DNA of 64,000 nucleotides from Xiashengella succiniciproducens (GTDB lineage: Bacteria; Bacteroidota; Bacteroidia; Bacteroidales; Marinilabiliaceae), in contig NZ_CP098400.1 in the NCBI RefSeq assembly GCF_023674465.1, positions 744,001 to 808,000 of the forward strand, written 5' to 3'. Position 1 is the first letter of the stretch; each line of letters begins with the position of its first letter. The position numbers were made by a program, and so were the translations under genes. Below the pieces are notes generated by a model, which saw only the letters and a list, made by a program, of their open reading frames with translations, searched no databases and was not told where the DNA came from. Positions 41,359 to 51,026 of this stretch are shown here, in pieces.

Positions 41359-44300
41359 TTATTCTTCTCCCACAAAGACAATTTCACCAATGTGGTTAAT
41401 CCGTACTTTAACTGCTCCTTCTAATCCACTTGGTCCAATCCTTAGCCATGCAATTCCTTTCAGAGCATTATGTACATCAACTGTAGTATCCAGATGATGT
41501 CTAAACCAGTAATCTTTTGTGGAGAGTTTTTGAACTCTAAACAAATGAGGGCTTACATCTGAGTAATTTTCTGATTTCATCAAATCTATTTCATTGGGCT
41601 TAAAATCTTTGTCAGGAAAGACAAAATATTCATTTTGCTTCATACTGAATAAGAACTCCCATCCCAACTCACTATTATACTCCTTGTCAATAATAGTTAA
41701 TCCCAATACAGCTCTTGTGGTTGCTTCAAGAAACGACACAACTCTTTCCTGTAGAATTCCTTTTGAATCACGATAAATTGCAACATGATGATTGTTTCCG
41801 GTGTTGACAAAGTCAACAGGGATTGGGTTCCCATATTCGTCAAGTACAGGTTTACCATCTTTGTCGTTTTTGTCGTGTAATGCCTGCGCATTTGCAACAC
41901 CTGTAATTGTAACACGTCTAATCTTTATACCTTTTTCTTTATTGAGCCAAATAGGATATTCGTCTATATTTGAAAATGCCTTTTTAGGGTCATTGTTGTA
42001 CTCCTTAAGTCTGGCTTCTAGACAAAGTCTCACTTTTTTATCTAGTACTTTTTCAACATTAAGGTCGGGTGCAACCTCCTTCCTTATAGTGTAAATCAGC
42101 TCTTTATTTACAATCTTGACCTTATCAGGTACAACAATTCCTCTCTGTTTGTCAAGATAAATAGGTTGTTTTGCCAGACTGTTTTTCCCTGTGAAAGCCT
42201 TCTTGGGATCGCCACCATTCGTATGGAGCCTGTTTAATAATGCTTCTCTGTATTTCTTATTAGCTACCTTGTTAATTAGCTCCTCGTTAAAAGCAGCTCC
42301 TACTTTCTCCTCTTTTGAAACATATCTCAGGGCACTCCCATATATAGTCTCATTATGTAGTTGTCCTCTTGGAGTTAATTGAATCTTTTTGTTTAGGCCA
42401 TTCTTTTTCTTCGTGATGTTTATGTTCCTTGTTACTACTTTGTTTTTTGCTTTAATTGAGACTAAAACATTTTCAAGATGTTCCTTGGCTATGGTTCTGA
42501 ATGCCTTTATCTCAATTGGCGCTTTAAACCTTAGCTTTCCTTTATTATCTCTTTCCAGCTCCTTAGCTTCTATGGCAAAGATTTCACTTCCTTTATCACT
42601 TCTTGCATTTAAGTTATTTAGGTATTGAATATAGCATCTTTTTGTGAATGCAATAACTAGAGCATCCACAGCATGATGCCGATGGTCATTCCTTTTTGTC
42701 CAGTCCTTAACTACTCGGACCCTTTGCCCGTTTTTCCCTTCGATTTCTTCTGTCAATCCAAGAGCCTTATACTTATCCCAGTTCAAGTCTTTCATTACAT
42801 CTACAAGTTGCCAGTCTTCACGCAACCTTGCTGTAATTGAACCGGTTGTTGTTACTACATGTTTTGAAATTGTTTCCAGGATTTCTTTTGCTTTCCTTGC
42901 GATATATTGAGTGTCGCGAAGATCCCGATCAATAAAGTCATCCGGTATTTCATTAATGCTAGTCTTTAGTTTTTTATACTTTGAACCAGTGATTATTCTC
43001 TTTTCTTCCAGATCTTTAATGCAAGCCAAAAAACTGTCAAGCCCTTCTTGTCCATATTTTCTCAATACATAATCATATGCTGTGTCATTCCCTTTTTCAA
43101 TGTTAGCCTCTCTGGTTTCTAACGTTTTGTTAGAGAAAGAATCATCAAATAGTCTTGATCTTGGAATAATGTGTTCTATGTCAAACTCTTCACTGAATAA
43201 TTTCTCTTTTGGAATATAGGTGTTTGTATAAAGTGTTTTATAGCCCCTGTACTCCAACTCTTTGTAGAGCTTATACCTGATAATATCGTTTCTACTTATA
43301 TACTGCAAGCCAAACTCAGTCCTTAAAATCTTCCGGATTTGCTCGTTCTCAATAGTGTTTTTATTGATTGTATCTGTAAGTGATTTCCTTTCTTCAGCGC
43401 TGTTTTTTAGCTCTCTAGCAAGTTCCAACCTGATCTCATCCGGTCTTCCATATTTCTCAATCACAGCATTTACCACATTTACCATCTGATTTAGAATTTT
43501 CTCAACAACTGGATTCCTGAGACTGTTCTTCTTTATTATTTCAAGTCGGTCAAGTAGTTTTTTATTCTCTATCTCCTCTTTGGTAAGGGAGTGTTTTGAA
43601 TGGCGATACCCTGCGTACTCACAGGCACTAGGTTCTTCTGGTCTTTCCTTTCTCCCTGCGAAAGCGATACCGTCTTTAAGGTGGGGGATAATTTTACATA
43701 TGGCTTTGGTACTTAAACTTCCATAATCTGGTTGAAAGGAAATACTGCTGATGATGGCTGCAAATTCCTTGGGGAATGATGTTAAGGCCATTATCTTATT
43801 GATAAGCGCTTCATTTCCGGTACGTGAATTATCTCCCTCAAATGAATAGAGTAGATGCCATAAAATATACAACGGTTGGTTTTCTAGATCTTTCCCTTTT
43901 GCTAATGAGTCAAACCAAAGTATTCCAGTATTAAACCCTAACGCTGTGAAAACTTCCTTAATTGCATTTATTACTTCAGGAGCTCTTTGTTTGGTGAAAC
44001 CTGAAATATCATGCCCACTAAGCTCAACAATCTTTTTGTATGCATCAAATAAGCTCGATATAGTGCGATTCCCCTCGAGTTTTTCATAATTGAGCTTAAA
44101 ATCTTTGTAGTTATTAAAGAGTATCTTTAGGGCATCATCACTTTTAAGGGATTCCCTTATGGCCAATTCTTGGGCAAGTGTATCCATTTCCTCGGGATAA
44201 AGAAATCGGTCGGCATTATCCTTTTTGCTGATAACCTTTACATTATTAAGAATTTGCCAAATCTTGAATTCCTGAAATAATGGTGATGACTTTGGACATA

Positions 44301-45498
44301 CTCTTGGCCCTACGAGTTTCTTTTTAGCTTTGCCATCAACTATATATTCGATTTCCTTTCCTTCAAACTCACAAATATTTATCAAACCTTTCTGGCTCTT
44401 TAGACGACGCTGGTAGAAGATGATTATGTCCCTAATCTCCTTCTTAAGCTTGGGTGTTAGTTCTTTATGATATTTTGCCTGAGTTTCCCAAATTTTTTCA
44501 AACTCATCCAAATAATCCTGGCGGTAAAAGGTCTTGTTTCGAAGGCTGAAGTTTCTATCACTTATGAGTTTTTCATATAGATTCTGTCCAACGGTTTGTT
44601 TCTTGAAATACAGCTCTTTACTTCTGTCACTTATTTCACCCAAATATCCACTGGAATTTGAAATAGAACCATTGACATCTGCAATAACAAACGCCATCTC
44701 TTCGATGGGTAGCTTTTCTTTTGTAGCTTTTACTCGCCATTCCAGTGCTTGTCCTTTCTTATCCGGAGCTTTGTTGTCGGCAGTATATATTTGATATTTT
44801 GCAAGGAAAATCTTACTAGTATTTAGCTTCCCTTTACCCTCTATCTGTTTTCTGAAGTCTTCTGTGAGAATCTCAGGATAGTATTTACTTTGCTCGCTCC
44901 AAATTTTGTCAAGTTCATCTAGCAAGTCGGAACGATAGAAATCGGGTGAGTATTTTTTGCCTTCTTTGTGTAAGGATAGTAAGTATTCACCAGGAGTCAG
45001 GTTCTCATCGTATAGTTTTTTGGCAATAGTCATTCCATCAATGATTTGGCCCTCATCCTGTCCTTTCAGCTTTCTACTACTCTTGTAACCCCGTTTCTTA
45101 TTAATCATCAGCAGAACTCTGGCTAATTGTTCGAGAGTTATTTCTTCTTTGGCTGCCTTTGCTCTTAAGCGATATGATTCATAGGTGGTGTTTTCACCAT
45201 TTTCAGATAGTAATGTATCCTCAGAAATAAAACCATTTTCAATCAATACCTTTCTTAATTGGGCTCTTCTCAATTTATACCGTTGTAGATTGCGTCTCAT
45301 GCTCCGTTTAAGGGTTCTGTCAGCATTCGTTGTTATGCTTTTGCCTTTTTCAAAGTTACTGCGTTCATCTACAGAAAGTGGATTTACTCGAACACCAAGC
45401 CTAATTATAGTAGACTGTTCTTCATTGTTTTCTGCTTCATTGACTAATGCCCAACCAATGGATGTTGTGCCTAAATCTAATCCTAAGATTCTTTTCAT
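41359..45498 (-). CDS. cas9: CRISPR-associated endonuclease Cas9 (type II-C)
   Basis: This 1379-aa protein has complete catalytic sites. RuvC-I is ILGLDLGTTSIGWAL (Asp8), and the Arg-rich bridge helix is at about residues 61-85 (RTLKRSMRRNLQRYKLRRAQ). RuvC-II is EIRLELARELK (Glu692). HNH is FDIEHIIPRSRLFDDSFSN (His776, Asn790), and RuvC-III is HRHHAVDALVIA (His941/942, Asp945). The recognition lobe spans roughly 90-650, and the C-terminal 400 residues carry the WED and PAM-interacting parts. The length is near the top of the Bacteroidota II-C range (about 1300-1500). It cuts DNA matched by crRNA paired to the tracrRNA encoded divergently at 45590. First gene of cas9-cas1-cas2, apparently functional. 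Confidence 0.97.
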   Translation of the reverse strand: MKRILGLDLGTTSIGWALVNEAENNEEQSTIIRLGVRVNPLSVDERSNFEKGKSITTNADRTLKRSMRRNLQRYKLRRAQLRKVLIENGFISEDTLLSENGENTTYESYRLRAKAAKEEITLEQLARVLLMINKKRGYKSSRKLKGQDEGQIIDGMTIAKKLYDENLTPGEYLLSLHKEGKKYSPDFYRSDLLDELDKIWSEQSKYYPEILTEDFRKQIEGKGKLNTSKIFLAKYQIYTADNKAPDKKGQALEWRVKATKEKLPIEEMAFVIADVNGSISNSSGYLGEISDRSKELYFKKQTVGQNLYEKLISDRNFSLRNKTFYRQDYLDEFEKIWETQAKYHKELTPKLKKEIRDIIIFYQRRLKSQKGLINICEFEGKEIEYIVDGKAKKKLVGPRVCPKSSPLFQEFKIWQILNNVKVISKKDNADRFLYPEEMDTLAQELAIRESLKSDDALKILFNNYKDFKLNYEKLEGNRTISSLFDAYKKIVELSGHDISGFTKQRAPEVINAIKEVFTALGFNTGILWFDSLAKGKDLENQPLYILWHLLYSFEGDNSRTGNEALINKIMALTSFPKEFAAIISSISFQPDYGSLSTKAICKIIPHLKDGIAFAGRKERPEEPSACEYAGYRHSKHSLTKEEIENKKLLDRLEIIKKNSLRNPVVEKILNQMVNVVNAVIEKYGRPDEIRLELARELKNSAEERKSLTDTINKNTIENEQIRKILRTEFGLQYISRNDIIRYKLYKELEYRGYKTLYTNTYIPKEKLFSEEFDIEHIIPRSRLFDDSFSNKTLETREANIEKGNDTAYDYVLRKYGQEGLDSFLACIKDLEEKRIITGSKYKKLKTSINEIPDDFIDRDLRDTQYIARKAKEILETISKHVVTTTGSITARLREDWQLVDVMKDLNWDKYKALGLTEEIEGKNGQRVRVVKDWTKRNDHRHHAVDALVIAFTKRCYIQYLNNLNARSDKGSEIFAIEAKELERDNKGKLRFKAPIEIKAFRTIAKEHLENVLVSIKAKNKVVTRNINITKKKNGLNKKIQLTPRGQLHNETIYGSALRYVSKEEKVGAAFNEELINKVANKKYREALLNRLHTNGGDPKKAFTGKNSLAKQPIYLDKQRGIVVPDKVKIVNKELIYTIRKEVAPDLNVEKVLDKKVRLCLEARLKEYNNDPKKAFSNIDEYPIWLNKEKGIKIRRVTITGVANAQALHDKNDKDGKPVLDEYGNPIPVDFVNTGNNHHVAIYRDSKGILQERVVSFLEATTRAVLGLTIIDKEYNSELGWEFLFSMKQNEYFVFPDKDFKPNEIDLMKSENYSDVSPHLFRVQKLSTKDYWFRHHLDTTVDVHNALKGIAWLRIGPSGLEGAVKVRINHIGEIVFVGEE

Positions 45499-45589
45499 AA
45501 TAGGGTCGTTTATGAGTGCTTCGATAATTCAGATAATATCAGAAATGTAAAAAAATGTTTTGATATTTATTTCTTTAGTTGTATTATTG

Positions 45590-45677
45590 TATCTCAATCT
45601 GAAGCAATTCACAATAAGGATTATTCCGTTGTGAAAACATTTAAAGCGGGACAAGCGATTGTCTCGCTTTTGTTTTT
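45590..45677 (+). ncRNA. tracrRNA
   Basis: Bases 45590-45615 contain TCAATCTGAAGCAATTCACAA, complementary to the first 20 or so bases of the CRISPR repeat with one unpaired base. The tail follows: AAGGATTATTCC (short nexus hairpin), a linker with GTTGTGAAAACATTT, and a terminator stem (45645-45653 with 45660-45668) ending TTTGTTTTT. This arrangement matches II-C tracrRNAs of Bacteroidota. A candidate promoter, TTTG near 45559 and TATTATTG near 45582, 19 bp apart, would start it inside or just before the anti-repeat. The gene is divergent from cas9. The 5' end is uncertain by about 15 nt. Confidence 0.85.
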
Positions 45678-45829
45678 ATTGGTTTTTACTCCTTAATTTC
45701 CGAGAAGGAATTTAACTATTTTTAATAGGAAGTGGAAAAATTCTTTTGGAATTTTTTCTGTAGTACTATATGAAGTTGCACCAACAGGTATATTAAAGAT
45801 AGGTTGAGACGATGATGGTATATTTAGCG

Positions 45830-46282
45830 TTAAGAACGCTTTCTTTTAAAGAAGTCTTTGACAAGAGAGCCGCACTCTTCAGCTAGAATGCCGCCGAGGG
45901 CTTCGGTGCGGGGATGGAGGGGGGAGGGGGTAAGACGGCTAAAGCCACGCTGAGGATCCGAAGCACCATAAACTATCCGGCCTATCTGTGCCCAGCTCAG
46001 GGCGCCGGCACACATGGTACAAGGCTCCAAAGTTACATACAGGGTGCAGCCATTCAGGTATTTGCCGCCAAGGGTCTCGGAGGCTGAGGTGATTGCAAGT
46101 ATCTCGGCATGGGCGGTTACGTCATTCAAGGTCTCGGTGAGATTGTGGGTACGTGCTATAATACGACCTTCACATACAATCACGGCCCCGACTGGCACCT
46201 CGTCCTTGCGAAAAGCCTCGCGTGCCTCCTTCAATGCCTGCTGCATATAATACTCATCCGTAAACCCTATCTTTTCCGACAT
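45830..46282 (-). CDS. tadA: tRNA-specific adenosine deaminase
   Basis: This 150-aa cytidine-deaminase-fold enzyme has HAEILAI (zinc His and catalytic Glu) and PCTMCAGALSWAQI (two zinc Cys), with the tail QRGFSRL..PSPLHPRTEALGG typical of TadA. It converts A34 to inosine in tRNA-Arg(ACG), allowing it to read CGN codons. It is a single gene, divergent from aspS. The family also contains guanine deaminases, but the C-terminal helix KDFFKRKR and overall length favour TadA. Confidence 0.9.
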   Translation of the reverse strand: MSEKIGFTDEYYMQQALKEAREAFRKDEVPVGAVIVCEGRIIARTHNLTETLNDVTAHAEILAITSASETLGGKYLNGCTLYVTLEPCTMCAGALSWAQIGRIVYGASDPQRGFSRLTPSPLHPRTEALGGILAEECGSLVKDFFKRKRS

Positions 46283-46381
46283 CTTTATATCTTACAAATG
46301 TGATGGCCTATATCTACTATCAATTTTTTTCTTCCTATTTTCGCAAAGATATTTAAATTGGTACTAATAAACCGAACATAA

Positions 46382-48136
46382 ATGTACAGAACTCATACAT
46401 GTGGCGAACTCCGAATTTCGGATGCCGGTAAACAGGTAACTTTGAGCGGATGGGTGCAAAGGGTACGTGACCTGGGGGGAATGACCTTCCTGGATCTGCG
46501 TGACCGTTATGGAATTACTCAAATTGTGGTTAATAGCGATACGCAACCTGTACTTAGTGAACAGGTAAGACAACTGGGCCGCGAATACGTGGTGCAGGTG
46601 TCCGGAACTGTAACTGAAAGGGCTAGCAAAAACTCAAAAATCCCAACGGGTGATATAGAGATCGCCCTCGATAAGCTGGTAGTCCTGAATGAATCAGCTC
46701 TACCTCCGTTTACTATCGAAGATGATACCGATGGTGGGGACGAACTCCGAATGAAGTACCGCTACCTCGACCTGCGCAGGGGGCCGCTCAAGCGTAACCT
46801 CGAACTGCGTCACCGTATGAGCATAGAGATACGCAACTATCTCAATGAGCGTGGATTTCTCGACGTGGAAACTCCGGTTCTGATAAAGTCAACTCCTGAA
46901 GGTGCACGTGACTTCGTTGTGCCTTCTCGTGTTCACCCCGGTCAGTTTTATGCTCTGCCACAATCCCCACAGATGTTCAAACAGCTGCTGATGGTTGCCG
47001 GTTATGACCGTTACTTCCAGATTGTAAAGTGTTTCAGGGATGAAGACCTTCGTGCTGACCGTCAGCCCGAGTTTACCCAGGTGGACTGCGAAATGGCCTT
47101 CGTAGAGCGTGATGACGTGCTGGATACTTTTGAAGGTCTGACTAAGCATATCTTTAAAGTGATCAGAGGTATCGAATACAATGAGCCCTTCCCTCGCTTA
47201 AGCTATGCTGATGCTATGTCTCAATACGGTTCAGACAAGCCTGATATCCGCTTTGGAATGAAGATCAAAGAGATTACCGAAGTCGCTAAAGGCAAAGGCT
47301 TCAAGGTATTTGATGAGGCTGAATATGTTGGCGGATTCTGTGCCGAAGGGCAAGCTGAAATGAGCCGTAAGGAACTAGACAACCTTACTGACTTTGTTAA
47401 ACGCCCGCAGATCGGTGGTAAGGGACTTATCTATGTGAAATACAATGCTGATGGCACGGTTAAGTCGTCTGTAGATAAATTCTTTGATGAAGCACAACTG
47501 AAAGGATGGGCTGAATCGTTACAAGCTCGTCCGGGTGATCTGCTCCTGATTATGGCAGGTGACAAGAAGCAAACTCTTGGTGCTCTTGGTGATCTTCGCC
47601 TTGAAGTGGCTGGCCGCCTTGGTCTGCGCAACAAGGACGTATTTGCTCCCCTGTGGGTTGTCGACTTTCCACTGCTCGAGTGGGACGAAGAAAGCCAAAG
47701 GTTCTTTGCGATGCACCACCCCTTTACTTCACCGGTTAAGGAGGATATCGAACTGCTCAATACTAATCCCGGCAAGGTTCGTGCTAATGCATACGACCTC
47801 GTGATCAATGGAGTGGAACTTGGTGGTGGTTCGATAAGGATCCACGACAAGGCCCTGCAACAAAGGATGTTTGAGGTTCTTGGCTTTACCGATGAGCAAG
47901 CACAGGATCAGTTTGGCTTCCTTATGAATGCATTCCGCTTCGGTGCTCCTCCGCACGGTGGTATCGCCTTTGGCTTCGACCGCTGGACTTCTCTGATGGC
48001 AGGCCTTGACTCAATACGCGACGTGATCGCATTCCCAAAGAACAATGCTGCGCGTGACATGATGATAGACTCTCCGTCACCAATCGATGATAAACAGCTT
48101 AATGAATTATTTATAAAGCTTGATGTGAAGGAATAA
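46382..48136 (+). CDS. aspS: Aspartate--tRNA ligase
   Basis: This 584-aa class II synthetase is of the bacterial type. It has an N-terminal OB-fold anticodon domain ([26 protein letters not shown]), class II motif 1 around FLDVETPVL, and motif 2 in [25 protein letters not shown], split by the short flexible loop with QSPQMFKQ. The bacterial insertion (GAD) domain lies at about 290-420. Motif 3 is [14 protein letters not shown], with the ATP-binding Arg. It charges tRNA-Asp in the cytoplasm. A clear terminator follows at 48141. Confidence 0.96.
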   Translation: MYRTHTCGELRISDAGKQVTLSGWVQRVRDLGGMTFLDLRDRYGITQIVVNSDTQPVLSEQVRQLGREYVVQVSGTVTERASKNSKIPTGDIEIALDKLVVLNESALPPFTIEDDTDGGDELRMKYRYLDLRRGPLKRNLELRHRMSIEIRNYLNERGFLDVETPVLIKSTPEGARDFVVPSRVHPGQFYALPQSPQMFKQLLMVAGYDRYFQIVKCFRDEDLRADRQPEFTQVDCEMAFVERDDVLDTFEGLTKHIFKVIRGIEYNEPFPRLSYADAMSQYGSDKPDIRFGMKIKEITEVAKGKGFKVFDEAEYVGGFCAEGQAEMSRKELDNLTDFVKRPQIGGKGLIYVKYNADGTVKSSVDKFFDEAQLKGWAESLQARPGDLLLIMAGDKKQTLGALGDLRLEVAGRLGLRNKDVFAPLWVVDFPLLEWDEESQRFFAMHHPFTSPVKEDIELLNTNPGKVRANAYDLVINGVELGGGSIRIHDKALQQRMFEVLGFTDEQAQDQFGFLMNAFRFGAPPHGGIAFGFDRWTSLMAGLDSIRDVIAFPKNNAARDMMIDSPSPIDDKQLNELFIKLDVKE

Positions 48137-48140
48137 CAAA

Positions 48141-48168
48141 AAAGCCGGCTGCGAAGCCGGCTTTATTC
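48141..48168 (+). terminator. Intrinsic terminator after aspS
   Basis: AAAGCCGGCT (48141-48150) pairs with AGCCGGCTTT (48155-48164), loop GCGA, followed by ATTCTA. It begins five bases after the stop codon. Confidence 0.85.
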
Positions 48169-48214
48169 TAGTAATTGCGGTAATGCTCTTGTAACTTATT
48201 GACCGCGTACTTTT

Positions 48215-49366
48215 TTAGTTATTGTATGAGCGCTTGTTTTCTACAGGGTTGGCATACATCTCCATCAATGATGAAAAGATGAAATCCCTGTCCATATCCG
48301 GGATACGGTTGATGTGATCTTCTATATATTCAAGAAACTGAACCTTTTCTTCAGGTGTATAACACGATGCATACTCAGTGCTGCTGTTGTAGATATCCCA
48401 TGCAATATAGTTGGATGGCCATAACTTATAGTTCTGGTGCACCTGCCTGTCTATCAGTTCTGCCAGTGTCGAAAACTGGTCATTCTTGACAGTAAGGGCA
48501 TCTATCACGTTGAGCTCTGTCTGCAGTGGGGTACCAAAGGCAAAATGCACACGACCCTTACGACCACGAAGGCCGGTGCTCATATGCATCAGGTCATCCT
48601 CCTTGGTCTTCTGGTAGTCTGGGTTGTCCCTCTTAAGCTGAAACTCCTTGGCCTTCAGATAGTCGCAGGGGTCAAACTCGTATGAGATTGACACAGGTAC
48701 TATGTTAAGTTCCTTGAAGTTTTCAACTACGCTGCGTTCTCCGCTGATATTGAGCATCTTGAGCAGGCTTACCTGAGTGCGGTCATTACCGTCCTTGGAA
48801 CGGCCTTCGCGCTGAGCAATCCAGATACTGTGCCCGTTGACTGTCAGTGTGTACCTGATATATTGAGAAAGCAGTCGTGAACTCTCCATCATCTGCTTGG
48901 CAGGGAGGTTACGTTTCACAATAAAGGTACGGTTGAGCTTTACCAGTTCGGTTATCCATGGATAAATCAACAGGTTGTCGCCAATTGCAATTTCAGTGGT
49001 GTTGGAGCCGTTCTGGTACAAAAGAATGTTTAGAATGGCTGGGTCCAGCACTATATCACGGTGATTGGATATAAACAGATATGCTTTATCACTGTTTAAT
49101 TTGTCCAGACCTTCAACGCTTACACCATTGGTGGTTCGATCGAGCACCTTGAGTACATAGGCCGAAATAACTTCTTCCTGAAACTGTCTTATGGTTGTGA
49201 TATGCGAAAGCCTGTCTAGAAACTCCTGGGGGTTAGTGTCGGGGTACAGATATCCGATCAGTCTTACGAAGGATGCTTCATTCCTAAGGCGGTTGAAGAC
49301 GGTTTGGATCTCATGATCCTCGTAGGGTCTGATGGACTCGAAATCGGGATGATTCTTTTCCTCCAT
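48215..49366 (-). CDS. PlsC-like acyltransferase family protein
   Basis: This 383-aa protein has the acyltransferase motifs YLFISNHRDIVLDPAI (motif I, His and Asp with one extra residue compared with HX4D), NRTFIVKRNLP (motif II region) and HSIWIAQREGRSKDG (motif III, with the essential Glu). A further EF-D pair is at NIVPVSISYEFDPC. PlsC-type enzymes transfer acyl groups to lysophosphatidic acid or related lipids. The long C-terminal region (residues 260-383) is not part of the PlsC core. A second acyltransferase of this kind (55463-56329) lies further on with its own partner. The acceptor of this one is unknown. Confidence 0.8.
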   Translation of the reverse strand: MEEKNHPDFESIRPYEDHEIQTVFNRLRNEASFVRLIGYLYPDTNPQEFLDRLSHITTIRQFQEEVISAYVLKVLDRTTNGVSVEGLDKLNSDKAYLFISNHRDIVLDPAILNILLYQNGSNTTEIAIGDNLLIYPWITELVKLNRTFIVKRNLPAKQMMESSRLLSQYIRYTLTVNGHSIWIAQREGRSKDGNDRTQVSLLKMLNISGERSVVENFKELNIVPVSISYEFDPCDYLKAKEFQLKRDNPDYQKTKEDDLMHMSTGLRGRKGRVHFAFGTPLQTELNVIDALTVKNDQFSTLAELIDRQVHQNYKLWPSNYIAWDIYNSSTEYASCYTPEEKVQFLEYIEDHINRIPDMDRDFIFSSLMEMYANPVENKRSYNN

Positions 49367-49548
49367 TACACTTTTAGATGGTTCCGGGGCAAAATTACAT
49401 TAAACAAACAAGAGTATAAAATTAAACGTCTTAAAAAGAATTACAACCTTTTGTATCGCATTGACGTACAAAATTCGGATAGAAAGGTTTAACTTAGTTT
49501 AAGACCTGATTTTCCTGTATATGCCTTAACAACAATAACACTTGCGTC

Positions 49549-50412
49549 ATGAAAAGAATAATGGTCGCTGTCGATTTCTCAGACATCTCCGTCTTTGCAG
49601 TTGACGTTGCTGCTCATGTTGCCAACTCTCTGAAGACTAAGCTGCGCCTGGTGCACGTCAGAACCGGTAAGCAGTACTTTCCCGAGTTTGCCAAAAACAA
49701 CCCCCAGTTCTCCATCGAGGATAATGATGTGTCTTACATGGAATTCCTTGTAAACCGTGCAAAGCGCATTTATAAGGTTGAGAGTGGAGAGGTGGACTAT
49801 AAATTCAGACAAGGTAATGTCGTCAAGGAGATCACTAATCAAGCTCACTATGATGATTCAATAGTAATAGTTTGTGGTACTCATGGTGTCTCAGGTTTTG
49901 AAGACCGTTGGATCGGAAGTAACGCTTATCGCCTGGTGTCTAGTGCACCATGTCCTGTTATTGCTATTCGTAAGGAGATTCCATTTGACGTTCGCCAAAA
50001 GATTTTGATTCCGATTGACTACGAAAGGGTTAGCCGTAGAATAGTGCCTCATGTCGCAGGTTTTGCCAAAGCTATAAATGCCCAGATCCTGGTTGTTGGA
50101 GTAGGGCAAAAGAAAAGATGGGTGATACCCGGTCAATTGTCGGCCTTCGTTCACCAGGTAGATCGCTTCCTGCGCAGGAAGAATTTTATGGAGTACGAAA
50201 CTGCAATGATTGACGGGACCGAGGGGCCCCGTCAACTGCTTGACTTTGCCAAGGCACATGATGTTACTATGATAGCTCTGCCGGTAAGAAAGACAGGTAA
50301 CCCTTTTACTACGGTGTTCTTTCCCTTTGCCAATGAGCTCCTTAATATGTCCGACCTTCCTGTGATTGCGGTACCTGAATACGACTCTCAGGGACTAGTT
50401 TTATACAAATAG
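49549..50412 (+). CDS. Universal stress protein with two tandem Usp domains
   Basis: This 287-aa cytoplasmic protein contains two UspA folds. The first (1-145) has KRIMVAVDFSDIS, then IVIVCGTHGVSGFEDRWIGSNAYRLVSSAPCPVIAIR, the G-x2-G-x9-G(S/T) ATP-type signature in variant form. The second (150-280) has QKILIPIDYERVSRR and DVTMIALPVRKTG..FFPFANELLNMSDLPVIAVP, with a weaker signature. Such proteins respond to starvation and stress, and some bind ATP. It is a single gene upstream of a SPOR-domain protein. Confidence 0.87.
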   Translation: MKRIMVAVDFSDISVFAVDVAAHVANSLKTKLRLVHVRTGKQYFPEFAKNNPQFSIEDNDVSYMEFLVNRAKRIYKVESGEVDYKFRQGNVVKEITNQAHYDDSIVIVCGTHGVSGFEDRWIGSNAYRLVSSAPCPVIAIRKEIPFDVRQKILIPIDYERVSRRIVPHVAGFAKAINAQILVVGVGQKKRWVIPGQLSAFVHQVDRFLRRKNFMEYETAMIDGTEGPRQLLDFAKAHDVTMIALPVRKTGNPFTTVFFPFANELLNMSDLPVIAVPEYDSQGLVLYK

Positions 50413-50470
50413 TCGGGTCATATCTGAAAAATTGCCTACCTTTGCAGGGAAGCTTAAAAACATCAAATTC

Positions 50471-50908
50471 ATGAGAAAAGCTTTTCTGTTACTATTCTTG
50501 TTAGGTGGTATGGCTGCTTTTGCGCAGACATCACCATTCGACAAGGTTAAGAGCCGCTCGGCAGGTGAAGGGCAAATCACTATCAGGCAGTCGCCTGATG
50601 TAGAAAGAAGCATCAACGACTATGTGGTTTCCAACAGTCGCATGGGAGGTGTGGAAGGGTATAGGATACAGATCTATTCAGGTACGGGCACTAACTCCAA
50701 GCATGAGGCCCAGGATGTAAGATCCAAGTTCCTTAACCAGTTTCCCAATGAGAAGGTCTTTGTAGAATACAGCGCCCCCTTCATGAGAGTGAGGGTCGGA
50801 AGTTTCAGACACATGCACGAAGCTCTGCCTTTGTTGAGAAAAGTAAAGGCAAGCTTTCCGTCAAGTTATATTGTGCGGGACCCGTCAATCCCATTCAATG
50901 AGTTTTAA
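50471..50908 (+). CDS. SPOR-domain exported protein
   Basis: This 145-aa protein starts at ATG 50471 (MRKAFLLLFLLGGMAAFAQ, a textbook signal peptide; the longer frame would add 13 residues before it). After about 45 residues the C-terminal half is a SPOR domain: GYRIQIYSGTGTNSKHEAQDVRSKFLNQFPNEKVFVEYSAPFMRVRVGSF (split for length), ending LPLLRKVKASFPSSYIV. SPOR domains bind denuded glycan strands at division sites. The terminator at 50915 closes the gene. Confidence 0.87.
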   Translation: MRKAFLLLFLLGGMAAFAQTSPFDKVKSRSAGEGQITIRQSPDVERSINDYVVSNSRMGGVEGYRIQIYSGTGTNSKHEAQDVRSKFLNQFPNEKVFVEYSAPFMRVRVGSFRHMHEALPLLRKVKASFPSSYIVRDPSIPFNEF

Positions 50909-50914
50909 TATAAG

Positions 50915-50949
50915 AACCCGTCTCTGTGAGGAGACGGGTTTTGATTTTT
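50915..50949 (+). terminator. Intrinsic terminator after the SPOR gene
   Basis: AACCCGTCTC (50915-50924) pairs exactly with GAGACGGGTT (50931-50940), loop TGTGAG, followed by TTGATTTTT. Confidence 0.87.
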
Positions 50950-51026
50950 GTAGTAAATTTGTCCCTCACTAAACCAACGGCATTTGCCGGATTATTCCTA
51001 TTTCCAAAAGGTTATCAGACGACAGT